Shown: positions 16,487 to 25,869 of the stretch, one piece after another | Position numbering within the stretch: the first letter of the stretch is position 1 | How the letters are laid out: every line of letters starts with the position of its first letter | Origin: JBGCDD01 sp045105075 | GTDB taxonomy: Bacteria > Pseudomonadota > Alphaproteobacteria > Rhodobacterales > Rhodobacteraceae | Length of the DNA stretch: 49,868 nt | Direction: 5' to 3' | Assembly (NCBI GenBank): GCA_045105075.1 | Contig: JBGCDD010000186.1 | Location: 1 to 49,868 of the forward strand | Program-made: the position numbers and the translations under genes | Notes under the pieces: model-generated | The model's database searches: none | Seen by the model: the letters and a program-made list of their open reading frames with translations, nothing else | What the model was told of the DNA's origin: nothing

Positions 16487-18719
16487 GGGCGAAATCCTCG
16501 ATTGGATTTCTGCCAACCCGACCCAAACCGCCAAACGTGACATCGCCAAAGCCTTTGGGATCAAGGGCGCGGCACGGATTGACCTGAAACGGCTGCTCAA
16601 AGAGCTTGAGGCCGACGGGCATCTGGAAAAACGCAAGAAAACCTATCGCGATCCGGATCGCTTGCCGCCCGTCAGCGTGTTGCAGGTGACCGGTCCGGAC
16701 AGCGATGGCGATCTGTTCGCGCGTCCGCTGGAATGGCAGGGCGAAGGCGTTGAACCGGTGGTGCTGGTGTTGCCGCGTGCGTCTGATCCGGCGCTGGGCG
16801 CGGGTGATCGGATACTGGCGCGGCTGAGCGTTGTGACCGGCGACAGCCATCATTATGAGGCGCGCTTGATCCGGCGTATCGGCACCAATCCCAAGCGCAT
16901 TCTCGGGGTGTTTCGTGTCACCTCGGAGGGCGGGCGGATTGTGCCGGTGGACAAGGCGCAGCACAGCGATTGGATCGTGCCCAATGATGCGCAGTTTGGC
17001 GCCAAAGACGGCGAGCTGGTCGAAGCCGAGCAGTCGGGTCCAAAGGGGCGCATCGGGCTTGCGCGCGCACGTATCGTTAACCGTTTGGGCGACCCCAGTG
17101 CGCCGCGCGCGGTGTCTTTGATCGCGATCCATCAGCACGCAATTCCCGACCATTTCCCCGATGATGTGATGGCCGATGCCGATGCCGCCAAGCCGGTTGG
17201 CCTGTCCGGGCGCACTGATCTGCGCGATCTGCCTTTGATCACGATTGATCCGATTGATGCGCGTGACCACGATGATGCCTGTTATGCGCAGCCCGACGAT
17301 GATCCGGCCAACGCCGGCGGGCATGTGATTTGGGTCGCGATTGCCGATGTCGCCGCCTATGTGCGCCCCGACAATGGGCTGGACCGCGAGGCGCGAAAGC
17401 GGGGCAACTCCAGCTATTTTCCCGACCGTGTTGTGCCGATGCTGCCCGATCGGCTGTCGGGTGATCTGTGTTCGCTGCACGAAGGGGTGCCGCGCGCCTG
17501 TATGGTTGTGCGCATGCAGATTGATGCCAATGGCGCCAAAATTGGCCATCGCTTTGAACGCGCGCTGATGCGCTCGGCGGCGTCGCTGCATTATGCAGAA
17601 GTGCAAGAGGCGATTGATGGCGCTGTGACTGCGCGCACCGAGCCCTTGTTAGAGCCTGTTTTGCGCCCGCTTTATGCGGCTTACGCGGCTTTGGTTAAAG
17701 CCCGCGAGCGACGCCAACCGCTGGATCTGGATCTGCCGGAACGCAAGATCGAACTGGCCGAAGATGGCACCGTGACGTCGGTGCAGTTTCGTGATCGGCT
17801 GGATGCGCACCGTTTGATCGAAGAGTTCATGGTGCTGGCCAATGTCGCCGCCGCCGAAACGTTGATCGCCAAACGCACGCCTTTGTTGTTTCGCGTGCAC
17901 GAAGAACCGTCGCCGGAAAAGCTGGATGCGTTGCGTGAAACGGCGGCTGCGTCGGGCTTTACGCTGGCAAAGGGGCAGGTGCTGCAAACCCGACATCTGA
18001 ACCAATTGCTGAACGCGGCGGCGGGCAGTGACGAGGCCGAGCTGATCAATCTGTCGACGCTGCGCTCGATGACGCAGGCCTACTACGGGCCGCAGAATTT
18101 CGGCCATTTCGGACTGGCATTGGGTCAGTATGCGCACTTTACCTCGCCGATTCGCCGCTATGCTGATCTGATTGTGCACCGGGCGCTGATCACCGCGCAT
18201 GGCTGGGGCAAAGACGGGCTAAGTGCTGCGGAAATCGACGGTCTGGAAGCCACGGGCGAACATATTTCCGACACCGAGCGACGCTCGATGATGGCCGAGC
18301 GTGACACCACCGATCGCTATTTGGCTTCGTATCTGAGCGAGCGTGTGGGCACCGAGATGGCGGGGCGGATCAGTGGCATTGCGCGCTTTGGAGTGTTTGT
18401 GAAACTGGATGAAACCGGTGCGGACGGGCTGATCCCGATCCGCTCGCTTGGGCACGAGTACTTCCATTTTGACCGCGAGGCGAACACGCTGATGGGCGCC
18501 GACACGGGCGTGATGATCGGGCTTGGCCAGCGGGTTCTGACGCGGCTGACGGAAGCTTCGCCGGTAACAGGGGGCTTGCAGCTCGAGCTTTTGGAGCTGG
18601 AAGACAAGGCCTTGCCGCGCGGTGTCAGTCCGGCGGGTCGCACTGCGCGCAAAAAGGCGACCAAGCACAAAAGCAAAGCGGCCAAAGCCAAACGCAAGGT
18701 GCTGCGCAAACGCCGTTAA
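16467..18719 (+). CDS. rnr: Ribonuclease R
   Basis: RNase R is a processive 3'-5' exoribonuclease that degrades structured RNA and takes part in RNA quality control. The 750-residue product has an N-terminal winged helix (about 1-65), two cold-shock domains (~70-220) and the RNB catalytic domain. Its metal-binding aspartates are in IDPIDARDHDDA (Asp261, Asp267, Asp269, Asp270). A C-terminal S1 domain (~625-705, SGIARFGVFVKLDE) and a very basic Lys/Arg/Ala tail follow. I took the ATG at 16467 rather than the one at 16452; both lie inside the preceding gene. Confidence 0.95.
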   Translation: MSRIPSKGEILDWISANPTQTAKRDIAKAFGIKGAARIDLKRLLKELEADGHLEKRKKTYRDPDRLPPVSVLQVTGPDSDGDLFARPLEWQGEGVEPVVLVLPRASDPALGAGDRILARLSVVTGDSHHYEARLIRRIGTNPKRILGVFRVTSEGGRIVPVDKAQHSDWIVPNDAQFGAKDGELVEAEQSGPKGRIGLARARIVNRLGDPSAPRAVSLIAIHQHAIPDHFPDDVMADADAAKPVGLSGRTDLRDLPLITIDPIDARDHDDACYAQPDDDPANAGGHVIWVAIADVAAYVRPDNGLDREARKRGNSSYFPDRVVPMLPDRLSGDLCSLHEGVPRACMVVRMQIDANGAKIGHRFERALMRSAASLHYAEVQEAIDGAVTARTEPLLEPVLRPLYAAYAALVKARERRQPLDLDLPERKIELAEDGTVTSVQFRDRLDAHRLIEEFMVLANVAAAETLIAKRTPLLFRVHEEPSPEKLDALRETAAASGFTLAKGQVLQTRHLNQLLNAAAGSDEAELINLSTLRSMTQAYYGPQNFGHFGLALGQYAHFTSPIRRYADLIVHRALITAHGWGKDGLSAAEIDGLEATGEHISDTERRSMMAERDTTDRYLASYLSERVGTEMAGRISGIARFGVFVKLDETGADGLIPIRSLGHEYFHFDREANTLMGADTGVMIGLGQRVLTRLTEASPVTGGLQLELLELEDKALPRGVSPAGRTARKKATKHKSKAAKAKRKVLRKRR

Positions 18720-18745
18720 CCAGCGCGGATCGGATGACGCGGGCA

Positions 18746-19444
18746 TTACGGCAAAGGAACAGCGGCCTCCAATCTGGCGAGGTAGTCGCACAGCAGCTGG
18801 TCGTTTTCGATCCTTTGCGAGATGCGGGTTTGCACTGGCGTGGTGCGCAGACCCGCGATGACCGGCGCGACGGAATAGTCGGCCATCGACGGCGTTGGCC
18901 CCAACAAAAACGGGCTTTCGTTAAGGTGCGCGGTGATCACCTGTAGATCTTGTTCGAGCCTGGCAAATCGTTGATCATCGCTCAGCCTGGACAGGCCCAA
19001 AACGTTTAGTCCGCGCATTAGGTTCTTGCGCAGCCCGTTGGTGATCGGCTTGCGTAAAATCCGCGGAATCGCATCGAAGTAAATGTTGCGAACCGTCGGC
19101 CAAACCGCGTCATTGCACCAGCGGTCATAAGCCATGTGAAAATACATGTGCTCTTCGGCCATCCGGGTCAGCGCCCTGCCGCGCGCCTTGTCCAGGTCGC
19201 TAAGGCCAGCGTCAAAATCGGCGCCCTGTTTGGTTAGCCAGTCGGCAATGGCATCGCTGTCGGCGATCAGGCGTTGTTCGGTTTTGAGGACCGGCAACTT
19301 ACCAAAGGGCATTTTACGCGGATCGTCCATGTCTTGTCGTTGCCATTTCTGACCCGAGACCTGAAGCAGCAGGGCGGCTTTGACGCAAAACGAACTGACG
19401 CTGAATTGTCCAAAATTGGCGGGGAACGTGAGGAGTGTAAGCAT
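18746..19444 (-). CDS. Glutathione S-transferase family protein (Fax/metaxin-like)
   Basis: The 232-residue protein has an N-terminal thioredoxin-like domain (LLTFPANFGQFSVSSFCVKAALLL, then GKLPVLKTEQRLIADSDAIADWL) and an all-helical C-terminal domain ending in MADYSVAPVIAGL. The arrangement matches cytosolic GSTs, particularly the group related to failed-axon-connection/metaxin proteins. Substrate and glutathione use cannot be read from sequence. It is convergent with rnr (26 bases apart) and divergent from a WYL regulator, which could control it. Confidence 0.78.
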   Translation of the reverse strand: MLTLLTFPANFGQFSVSSFCVKAALLLQVSGQKWQRQDMDDPRKMPFGKLPVLKTEQRLIADSDAIADWLTKQGADFDAGLSDLDKARGRALTRMAEEHMYFHMAYDRWCNDAVWPTVRNIYFDAIPRILRKPITNGLRKNLMRGLNVLGLSRLSDDQRFARLEQDLQVITAHLNESPFLLGPTPSMADYSVAPVIAGLRTTPVQTRISQRIENDQLLCDYLARLEAAVPLP

Positions 19445-19529
19445 GGTATCGTAGCCTTTCTTAACCAGTTCCTTTGTCTAGCCGGGCCTAATGACAGTTT
19501 CTGGCATGAGTGTTAGATTAGGATGCGTT

Positions 19530-20279
19530 ATGTCCAGAACCGCACGTCTCTTTCAATTGATGCAAGCCTTGCGCATCGGCGCGCCGCCCCACACGGCGGC
19601 CGTGTTGGCCCAGGATCTTGGCGTGTCCGCGCGCACGATTCACCGTGATATCGACAGTTTGCGCAGTCTTGGTGCGGTGATTGACGGCGCGGCTGGCTTT
19701 GGGTTCACTTTGATTGAAGACGCAACTTTGCCGCCCCTGGGGTTTCAGGATGAAGAGTTGGAGGCTTTGGTTTTGGGCTTGCGAGAAGTCGAGCAAATCG
19801 GCGACCCGGATCTGGCATCAGCGGCGGGTGCTGCATTGGGCAAGTTGCAGGCGCGGTTGCCATCGCGCCAGGCGCATCGTTTGAGCCACGCGGTATTGTC
19901 GGCGCGCCGTTTTGACCGCCCGGAAATGCCTGCAATTTCAGCAGCCGATTTGCGTCGGGCGACATGGGACGAATTGGCGGTCGATTTTGAATACACAGAT
20001 GGGCAAGGTGCTGCGACCCGGCGGCGGGTGGATCCGCTTGGGCTGTGTTACATGGACCGTTCAACCGTTTTGATCGGTTGGTGCCATTTGCGAGAGGCTG
20101 TGCGGGTGTTTCGCCTTGATCGGATGAAGCGTCTTTTGATCAGCGACCAGAGTTTTCGCCCCCGCCGTGTGCCGATGTTGCGTGAAGCGTTGGCTCAAAT
20201 TCAGGAAGAAGCAGGCCCATTGGCGAAACCACGCACAGACGCAGATGGAGTGCTTTTGCCAGATGCCAATTCGCGCTAG
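19530..20279 (+). CDS. HTH/WYL-domain transcriptional regulator (YafY-like)
   Basis: The 249-residue protein has an N-terminal winged helix-turn-helix (about 1-60; ARLFQLMQALRIG, LGVSARTIHRDIDSLRSLG) and a WYL domain in the second half (WDELAVDFEYTDGQ, RRRVDPLGLCYMDRSTVLIGWCHLR, FRLDRMKRL). WYL domains sense nucleic-acid-like or other small ligands. Divergent orientation to the GST gene across 85 bp suggests that gene as a target, which is inference. The ATG at 19530 fits family starts; an ATGACA/TAGATT promoter-like pair with 17-base spacing (19490-19518) precedes it. Confidence 0.85.
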   Translation: MSRTARLFQLMQALRIGAPPHTAAVLAQDLGVSARTIHRDIDSLRSLGAVIDGAAGFGFTLIEDATLPPLGFQDEELEALVLGLREVEQIGDPDLASAAGAALGKLQARLPSRQAHRLSHAVLSARRFDRPEMPAISAADLRRATWDELAVDFEYTDGQGAATRRRVDPLGLCYMDRSTVLIGWCHLREAVRVFRLDRMKRLLISDQSFRPRRVPMLREALAQIQEEAGPLAKPRTDADGVLLPDANSR

Positions 20280-20315
20280 GTTATGATGGAGCAGATAAAA
20301 AACGAGGCAAATCTC

Positions 20316-21626
20316 ATGCAACTGTGGCACGCTGTATGTGGCATCAGCATGATGTGTACTGGTTTCGCGCTGGCCGAAACCACACAAAACCAAGTTCGGC
20401 CCGAAATGCGTCCAAGCGTCGTGTTGGCCGCAAATGTCGTGCAATCTGTGCGGCCGGTTGAACGCCCAACCCAGGATGTCCAAGTGGCTCTTGATCCGAG
20501 TGATCCCAATTTTCAAAGCTGGATCAAAGACTTCAAAAAGCGCGCCCGGGCCAAAGGAATTGCGGACCGAGTGTTGGGCGAGGCCTTTGATGGGGTGAAA
20601 TACGACGCGGATGTGGTGCGGCGTGATCGCAATCAGTCGGAGTTTACCAAGACTATTTGGGATTACTTGGACAGTGCCGTGTCTGATACGCGCATTCGAA
20701 ATGGGCAAGCGGCTTTGCGCGATCATGCCGACACTTTTGCCAAGATTGAGACGCGTTTCGGTGTTGAAAAAGAAGTGGTGGCTGCGGTTTGGGGGCTGGA
20801 AAGCGCCTATGGCAGTTTTCGCGGATCGAACGACATCATCCGTTCTCTGGCGACTTTGGCTTTTGATGGTCGAAGGGCGTCATTTTTCGAAGCGCAATTG
20901 ATGGCAGCGCTGCGAATTTTGGCATCTGGTGACACACGGGCGCGCAATATGACGGGAAGTTGGGCCGGGGCGATGGGCCATACTCAATTTATGCCCACGT
21001 CTTACCTTGAATATGCGGTCGATTTTACGGGCGATGGCAAACGCGATATTTGGGGCAAGGATCCAACTGATGCGCTGGCATCGACTGCGGCTTATCTTTC
21101 GCGTTTTGGTTGGACCAGTGGTCAGCCGTGGGGCATCGAAGTCACATTGCCCAAGGACTTTGACTATCGAACAGCGAGCCGAAAGATCAAGAAATCGGGT
21201 GCGGATTGGATGGCCCTTGGGGTGCGGAGTGCAGAAAGCGAAGCATTGCCAGATCATGGTCCGGGCTCGATTTTGCTGCCTGCGGGTGGAAAAGGCGCCG
21301 CGTTTCTGATATTTCGCAATTTTTCGGTTATCGAGCGCTATAACACGGCGGATGCTTACGTGATTGGCATTGGCCATTTGAGCGACCGTCTTGGTGGGGC
21401 AACTGCTTTCAAAACGCCGTGGCCACGGGGTGATCGGGCGCTCACTTTTGACGAACGTCGCGAGATGCAAAGGCGGCTTAGCCAGCGCGGTTTTGACACC
21501 AAAGGGATCGATGGAAAAATTGGACCATTGACGATTGCTGCGGTGCGGGCGTTTCAAGTCGTGTCTGGGTTGGTGCCCGATGGCTATGCGTCATTGGCGT
21601 TGCTTACGGCGTTACGAGATAGCTAG
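20316..21626 (+). CDS. MltB-like lytic murein transglycosylase with peptidoglycan-binding domain
   Basis: The 436-residue protein has a signal peptide (MQLWHAVCGISMMCTGFALA), a transglycosylase domain with the catalytic Glu162 in WGLESAYGSF and the GAMGHTQFMPTSY motif, and a C-terminal peptidoglycan_binding_1 repeat (MQRRLSQRGFDTKGIDGKIGPLT...). It should cleave glycan strands in the periplasm. The ATG at 20316 follows GAGGC and begins the signal; an earlier ATG at 20283 would bury it. It ends tail to tail with fliP, overlapping by four bases, so a role in opening the wall for flagellar rods is possible but unproved. Confidence 0.87.
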   Translation: MQLWHAVCGISMMCTGFALAETTQNQVRPEMRPSVVLAANVVQSVRPVERPTQDVQVALDPSDPNFQSWIKDFKKRARAKGIADRVLGEAFDGVKYDADVVRRDRNQSEFTKTIWDYLDSAVSDTRIRNGQAALRDHADTFAKIETRFGVEKEVVAAVWGLESAYGSFRGSNDIIRSLATLAFDGRRASFFEAQLMAALRILASGDTRARNMTGSWAGAMGHTQFMPTSYLEYAVDFTGDGKRDIWGKDPTDALASTAAYLSRFGWTSGQPWGIEVTLPKDFDYRTASRKIKKSGADWMALGVRSAESEALPDHGPGSILLPAGGKGAAFLIFRNFSVIERYNTADAYVIGIGHLSDRLGGATAFKTPWPRGDRALTFDERREMQRRLSQRGFDTKGIDGKIGPLTIAAVRAFQVVSGLVPDGYASLALLTALRDS

Positions 21627-22363
21627 GGATAATAGCTGCGCACCAGGGCGCTTGCGATCAGGCTCCAACCATCAGCGACGACGAAAAAAGCCAGTTTGAA
21701 GGGCAACGAAACGATGGCGGGCGGCACCATCATCATACCCATCGACATCAAAACGGCTGCGACCACGAGGTCGATGATAAGAAACGGTAAGAACACCAGA
21801 AACCCAATTTGAAACGCCCGCGAGATTTCAGACAGCAAAAAGCTGGGCACGAGGACGGACAGATTGGCGTCTGGTGTCAATTCAAGCGTTGCGGCGTCAG
21901 GGCGCAACTCAGCCATGGCGCGGAACGTATCAGGATCAACGCGCGCGGCCATAAAACTTCGAAACGGAGCAAGTGCACGGGTCATCGCGTCAGTGACATC
22001 AATTTCTTCATCGATCAGCGGCTTTAATCCTGTCTCCCAGGCGGTTGTAAAAACCGGCTCCATAACAAAGTAGGTTAAAAACAGGGCAAGACTGACGATC
22101 AGCATGTTTGGCGGAGACTGTTGCAGTCCGATGGCTTGACGCAAAATAGCGAGCACCGTCACGAGAAACGGAAAACATGTGATCATAATGGCAAGACCGG
22201 GCGCGAGACTTAGCACGGTTAGCAAAAGGATCAGTTGAATCGATCGGGCAGAAATCGAATCTTCGTCGCCCAAAGAAAGGGTGATGTCCTGGGCCATTGC
22301 CCCATCCGACCACAGAGCGAGTAACAGCCCGATGGCAAGCGCTAAGGTCGCAGTTGTTCTCAT
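21623..22363 (-). CDS. fliP: Flagellar export gate protein FliP
   Basis: FliP forms, with FliQ and FliR, the core gate of the flagellar type III export apparatus. The 246-residue product has a cleavable N-terminal signal (to about residue 24, DGAMA) and four membrane segments. Family-typical stretches are ILLLTVLSLAPGLAIMITCF, QSPPNMLIVSLALFLTYFVM, SEISRAFQIGFLVFLPFLII and MGMMMVPPAIVSLPFKLAFF. It is the last gene of the fliF-fliH-fliN-fliP operon and overlaps fliN by four bases. fliQ is not adjacent. Confidence 0.96.
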   Translation of the reverse strand: MRTTATLALAIGLLLALWSDGAMAQDITLSLGDEDSISARSIQLILLLTVLSLAPGLAIMITCFPFLVTVLAILRQAIGLQQSPPNMLIVSLALFLTYFVMEPVFTTAWETGLKPLIDEEIDVTDAMTRALAPFRSFMAARVDPDTFRAMAELRPDAATLELTPDANLSVLVPSFLLSEISRAFQIGFLVFLPFLIIDLVVAAVLMSMGMMMVPPAIVSLPFKLAFFVVADGWSLIASALVRSYYP

Positions 22364-22647
22364 CCCAATCCGTTCTGAACGTCGGCAATTTCCGTGAGTC
22401 GGACAGCTAATTGGCCAGCGTTTTCTCCGTCCAGTTCTTCAAGTTGACCGCGCGCTACCAATTTGTCGCCTACATAAAGTTCGACAGGATCTTCGACACG
22501 TTTATCCAACGTGAGGACCGCGTTTTCGCCCAACCCAATAAGGTCGCGAATTAGTGGTCTGGCTTTGCCGACCGAAACCGTAATTTCAATCGGAACTGTA
22601 ATGAATGGATTGGTCGAATCAGTTGAAAGGGAGGGTTGATCACTCAT
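22360..22647 (-). CDS. fliN: Flagellar motor switch protein FliN
   Basis: This short protein of 95 residues is a SpoA/FliN domain: VPIEITVSVGKARPLIRDLIGLGENAVLTL, then PVELYVGDKLVARGQLEELDG, then AVRLTEI. FliN forms much of the cytoplasmic C-ring and helps dock the export ATPase complex. It overlaps fliH by eight bases upstream and fliP by four downstream, so the three are translated together. FliM and FliG, its C-ring partners, are not in the window. Confidence 0.93.
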   Translation of the reverse strand: MSDQPSLSTDSTNPFITVPIEITVSVGKARPLIRDLIGLGENAVLTLDKRVEDPVELYVGDKLVARGQLEELDGENAGQLAVRLTEIADVQNGLG

Positions 22648-23239
22648 TTACGGCTTCCTTGTTGATCTGATAGTAGAACGCGTCAATGGCGTTACGGATC
22701 GAGTCCATCAGCTGATCTGTGTCAATCTGGCGTTCGGCAGTGCCCATTCGCAAAGCAACCTGGCTTTCCTCAAGCCGCGGGTCTTCAATCACGTCAATCG
22801 GCATGGAAAAGTCCTGCTCCATGACGTCAGACAGCATGGCTCGGTGTCCAACTGGCACACAAATGGTTGCTGGCTGGCCGGCCTGGGTTTTGGCAATTTC
22901 CAAAAGCTGGTCGACGATGTGATGTCCCAGCGTTTTTGCCATGGCCTCTGGAAGAATTCGATCTGTCAGGCAACGGAAGACTGGTTCCGTTGCGCTTATC
23001 ATCTGACTTAGCGCCTCATGATATGTGAAGGAGAGATCTTCAAGATTTTTGGCAAGCGCGCCTGTCGCCTTGTTATGCTCTTTGGTCTGCGCGGAAATCG
23101 CATCGTCCCAACCTGCAGAATAGCCTTGTTCGAAAGCGGCGAGGCGCAAGTCATCCAGCGCATCATCGCTCATCAGCTGAAGTGTGGCCTGATCTCCGGT
23201 TGAGGTGCTAAAGTCTTGTAAAAGATGAGAAATAGCCAT
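22640..23239 (-). CDS. fliH: FliH-like flagellar export ATPase regulator
   Basis: The 199-residue product has an N-terminal region with the FEQGYSAGWDDA motif seen in FliH proteins, a long helical stretch (about 50-100) and a C-terminal alpha/beta domain (TICVPVGHRAMLSDV...). FliH binds the export ATPase FliI and links it to FliN. Sequence similarity in this family is low, so the call leans on position between fliF and fliN. Its start overlaps the fliF stop by one base (TAATG). The partner fliI is absent here. Confidence 0.75.
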   Translation of the reverse strand: MAISHLLQDFSTSTGDQATLQLMSDDALDDLRLAAFEQGYSAGWDDAISAQTKEHNKATGALAKNLEDLSFTYHEALSQMISATEPVFRCLTDRILPEAMAKTLGHHIVDQLLEIAKTQAGQPATICVPVGHRAMLSDVMEQDFSMPIDVIEDPRLEESQVALRMGTAERQIDTDQLMDSIRNAIDAFYYQINKEAVNE

Positions 23240-24840
23240 TACGCGTTCTCCTCACTTTCTTCCAGCCAGCTGCGCAAAATTTCGACGGTTTCCTCTTGGC
23301 GATCGCCAATCATAGACCGAAGCCGGTCCACCGGATCGTCTGCCAAATCATCGAGACTAGCTTGACCAAACCCAGAGCCCATACCCATCATTCCACCCGG
23401 CGCTCCAAAGCCTTCACCCATGTCGATTTCACCGGTCAATGCGGGCGAATCAGCCGCTGCGACCCCGGGTAGCGCGGCCAGTTCTGACCCTGGCAGTGCA
23501 GCCGGTTTGGCGAGAATTGGACGAACAACAAAAAGCCCTAAAATCAAAGCAACCACTCCAAGAACGGCCATTTGGATAAGAGACATGATGTCCAGATTGA
23601 AGCTTTGCAAAAGGGAAGGCGACGCTGCCGTGCCCAATGGTTCTGTCGCAGGCAAGTCCATCGATTTTAAGGTGATCACATCACCCCGATCCTCCTGAAA
23701 CCCAACTGCTGCCGAAACAAGATCACGAAGTGCCGCCAATTCAGTTTCGGGACGCTCGGAAAAGGCAATGGTGCCGTCTGCATTTGGTGTTCTCAAGCCA
23801 TCAACCAAAACAGCCACAGTTAAACGTTTGATTGCCCCTGGCGCTCGGATGATTTCATGTTCTGTTTCGGATACTTCATAGTTTACCCGTTCTCTGGTTT
23901 CTGACCCACGCGCGCTTGAACCTTCGCCTTCTGCAGCATCTCCGTCTGGCAAATTCGATGCAACCGTCACATCGCCACCGCCCTGGTTTGACGACGAATC
24001 GGATCTCTCCTCAGTGTCCGTGCTGATGGCAACTCGGCCCTCCGGGTCAAACCGTCTTTCGCGGATGGATTCCGTTTCAGTGACTGTGTCGACACTTACT
24101 TCGACAATGGCATTGCCCAATCCAACACGTGCTTCCACCAAACGTGTCACCCTTTCGCGCAGCAACTTTGCACGATCATCGCCGCTGTTTGGCGAAGTGG
24201 CGGTATCAGAGGTTCCAATCAATGCGCCGTTGCCATCAATGACAGCCACGTTTTCAACCGGCATGCCAGCCACCGCAGACGCCACCAAGAACCTCAGTGC
24301 ATTCGCCTGCGCTGACGTCAGCGGAATACCCGCAGGAACAACCGAAATCGATGCCGTTGGTTCAACAGTACGCTGAAATGGGTTGGATCCGTTGTTGGCA
24401 ATATGCACACGCGCTTGACTTATATGTGCGCTTGCGACGATGGTTCGAGCCAACTCGCCCTCTTTTGCGCGCCAGTATGCAGCATCAAACATCTGCGACG
24501 TCGTTCCAAAACCGCTCAGTGAATCAAGCAATTCGTAGCCACGACCGCCATTCATCGGAAGTCCTTCGCTGGCGAGTGTCATGCGCATTTCATCACGTCG
24601 ATTTGATGCGACATAGATAGAATCACCTCGCACTTCGTAGGCGGCGCCTTGTTGTTCAAGAGAGCGGACAACGTCGCCAGCTGCAGCGGGCTCCAGCCCG
24701 GAATACAGTAGTGTGAGAGATGGCGACGATGCCATCCGTGACATTGCAACCAACGTTACAATCATGGCCACTATGGCAAGAACAAAGATGAGCTGCTTCT
24801 GCGCATCCAATCCTGTCCAGATATTTTTGATCTGCTGCAC
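23239..24840 (-). CDS. fliF: Flagellar MS-ring protein FliF
   Basis: FliF forms the membrane-embedded MS ring. The 533-residue product has an N-terminal membrane segment (about 17-36), the ring-building motifs typical of the YscJ/FliF family (LYSGLEPAAAGDVVRSLEQQGAAYEV, ARVHIA...PTASISV), and an acidic serine-rich linker. A second membrane segment near residue 425-445 is followed by the cytoplasmic tail ending RSWLEESEENA, which normally binds FliG. It starts with GTG preceded by GGAGG at 5 bases. No fliG follows; fliH begins at its stop codon. Confidence 0.95.
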   Translation of the reverse strand: MQQIKNIWTGLDAQKQLIFVLAIVAMIVTLVAMSRMASSPSLTLLYSGLEPAAAGDVVRSLEQQGAAYEVRGDSIYVASNRRDEMRMTLASEGLPMNGGRGYELLDSLSGFGTTSQMFDAAYWRAKEGELARTIVASAHISQARVHIANNGSNPFQRTVEPTASISVVPAGIPLTSAQANALRFLVASAVAGMPVENVAVIDGNGALIGTSDTATSPNSGDDRAKLLRERVTRLVEARVGLGNAIVEVSVDTVTETESIRERRFDPEGRVAISTDTEERSDSSSNQGGGDVTVASNLPDGDAAEGEGSSARGSETRERVNYEVSETEHEIIRAPGAIKRLTVAVLVDGLRTPNADGTIAFSERPETELAALRDLVSAAVGFQEDRGDVITLKSMDLPATEPLGTAASPSLLQSFNLDIMSLIQMAVLGVVALILGLFVVRPILAKPAALPGSELAALPGVAAADSPALTGEIDMGEGFGAPGGMMGMGSGFGQASLDDLADDPVDRLRSMIGDRQEETVEILRSWLEESEENA

Positions 24841-24899
24841 GTGATCCTCCGTCGCACCAACGTTCTGTTCGGCTTGAACCCATCATTGATTGATTGGCC

Positions 24900-24914
24900 T
24901 TAACATTCGGTTAG
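24900..24914. promoter_or_regulatory. CtrA-like binding site between fliF and fliL
   Basis: TTAA-CATTCGG-TTAG matches the full CtrA box TTAA-N7-TTAA at seven of eight fixed positions. It lies centrally in the 119-bp divergent region, 60 bases from fliF and 46 from fliL. CtrA controls motility in Roseobacter-group bacteria, so joint control of both operons is likely. Confidence 0.6.
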
Positions 24915-24959
24915 TCCCTGAGAGGTTATGAAGGTTGTGCAAAAACAGCGGAACAAATC

Positions 24960-25451
24960 ATGACCGATGCAACAGCAGACGCTTCAGAGGTACCCAAAAA
25001 GGCGAGCAAAGTGCCGTTGATAATGGGTTTGGTATTGGCCATCGCCGGTGGTGGAGGTGGGTTTTTCGCCGTTTCATCAGGGCTTCTTCCGTTTGGTGGG
25101 GAAAAAGCAGCACCAGAACCGGCCAAAGAAGAAATGCTAGAAGCATTGCCAGATATTTCTTACGTCGAGCTAGAACCAATAACAATTGCCATCGCTGGCA
25201 ATCGGGATTTCAAACATCTCCGGTTCCGCGCTCATCTCGAGGTCGATTCGGTCAACTTCGAAGACGTCAGTAAAATAACGCCGCGAATTATCGACATAAT
25301 GAACGGATATCTTCGCGCAATCGAACTATCTGATCTTACGAATCAAATGGCGCTCGTTCGGCTCAGGGGGCAATTGTTGCGTCGAATCCAAATCGTTGCT
25401 GGCGAAGGTCGCGTAAGAGATCTTTTGGTAATGGAATTCGTATTGAATTGA
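24960..25451 (+). CDS. fliL: Flagellar basal-body protein FliL
   Basis: FliL is an inner-membrane protein near the stator that helps load it and increases torque. The 163-residue product has a short cytoplasmic N-terminus, one membrane segment (about 17-40, PLIMGLVLAIAGGGGGFFAV) and a periplasmic domain with the family-typical ending (RRIQIVAGEGRVRDLLVMEFVLN). It starts the rightward operon, with GGAAC before the ATG. The next gene follows after 10 bases. Confidence 0.9.
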   Translation: MTDATADASEVPKKASKVPLIMGLVLAIAGGGGGFFAVSSGLLPFGGEKAAPEPAKEEMLEALPDISYVELEPITIAIAGNRDFKHLRFRAHLEVDSVNFEDVSKITPRIIDIMNGYLRAIELSDLTNQMALVRLRGQLLRRIQIVAGEGRVRDLLVMEFVLN

Positions 25452-25461
25452 GGAAGTATTC

Positions 25462-25869
25462 ATGGATTTAGTTGCAGACATCTTACTTGTTGCCGGAGCA
25501 CTGGGTGCAGGATTCTATTGTTTTGTGCTTTCCAAACGGTTGAACAAATTCAACAATCTGGAACAAGGGGTTGGAGGGGCTGTCGCTGTGCTTTCGTCAC
25601 AAGTTGACGATTTAACCAAAACTCTGCAAGCTGCCCAGGGCGCGGCAGATGGTTCCAACAAGTCATTGGCTGAACTGACCGAACGTGCAGAAGGCGTGGC
25701 AGTTCGACTAGAGCTTTTGATGGCGTCCTTACATGATGTTCCGAGCCCAACGGAAGACAGCCTCGAACCTGACGAAACCACCCATGCAGACATTGTCGGT
25801 GCACCAAGTGCAAAAGCAACTCCGCTCTTTGTGCGCAGAGCACGGGTACTGTCAGAGACAACACAATGA
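25462..25869 (+). CDS. Small flagellar-cluster membrane protein (DUF6468-like)
   Basis: The 135-residue product has one N-terminal membrane segment (about 4-22, ADILLVAGALGAGFYCFVL) followed by a cytoplasmic helical region (LNKFNNLEQGVGGAVAVLSSQVDDLTKTL) and a disordered acidic tail. Position between fliL and the MotE-like gene, and this architecture, resemble alphaproteobacterial DUF6468 proteins found in flagellar operons. Its function is unknown; a stator- or FliL-associated role is only suggested by position. Its stop overlaps the next start (ATGA). Confidence 0.65.
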   Translation: MDLVADILLVAGALGAGFYCFVLSKRLNKFNNLEQGVGGAVAVLSSQVDDLTKTLQAAQGAADGSNKSLAELTERAEGVAVRLELLMASLHDVPSPTEDSLEPDETTHADIVGAPSAKATPLFVRRARVLSETTQ

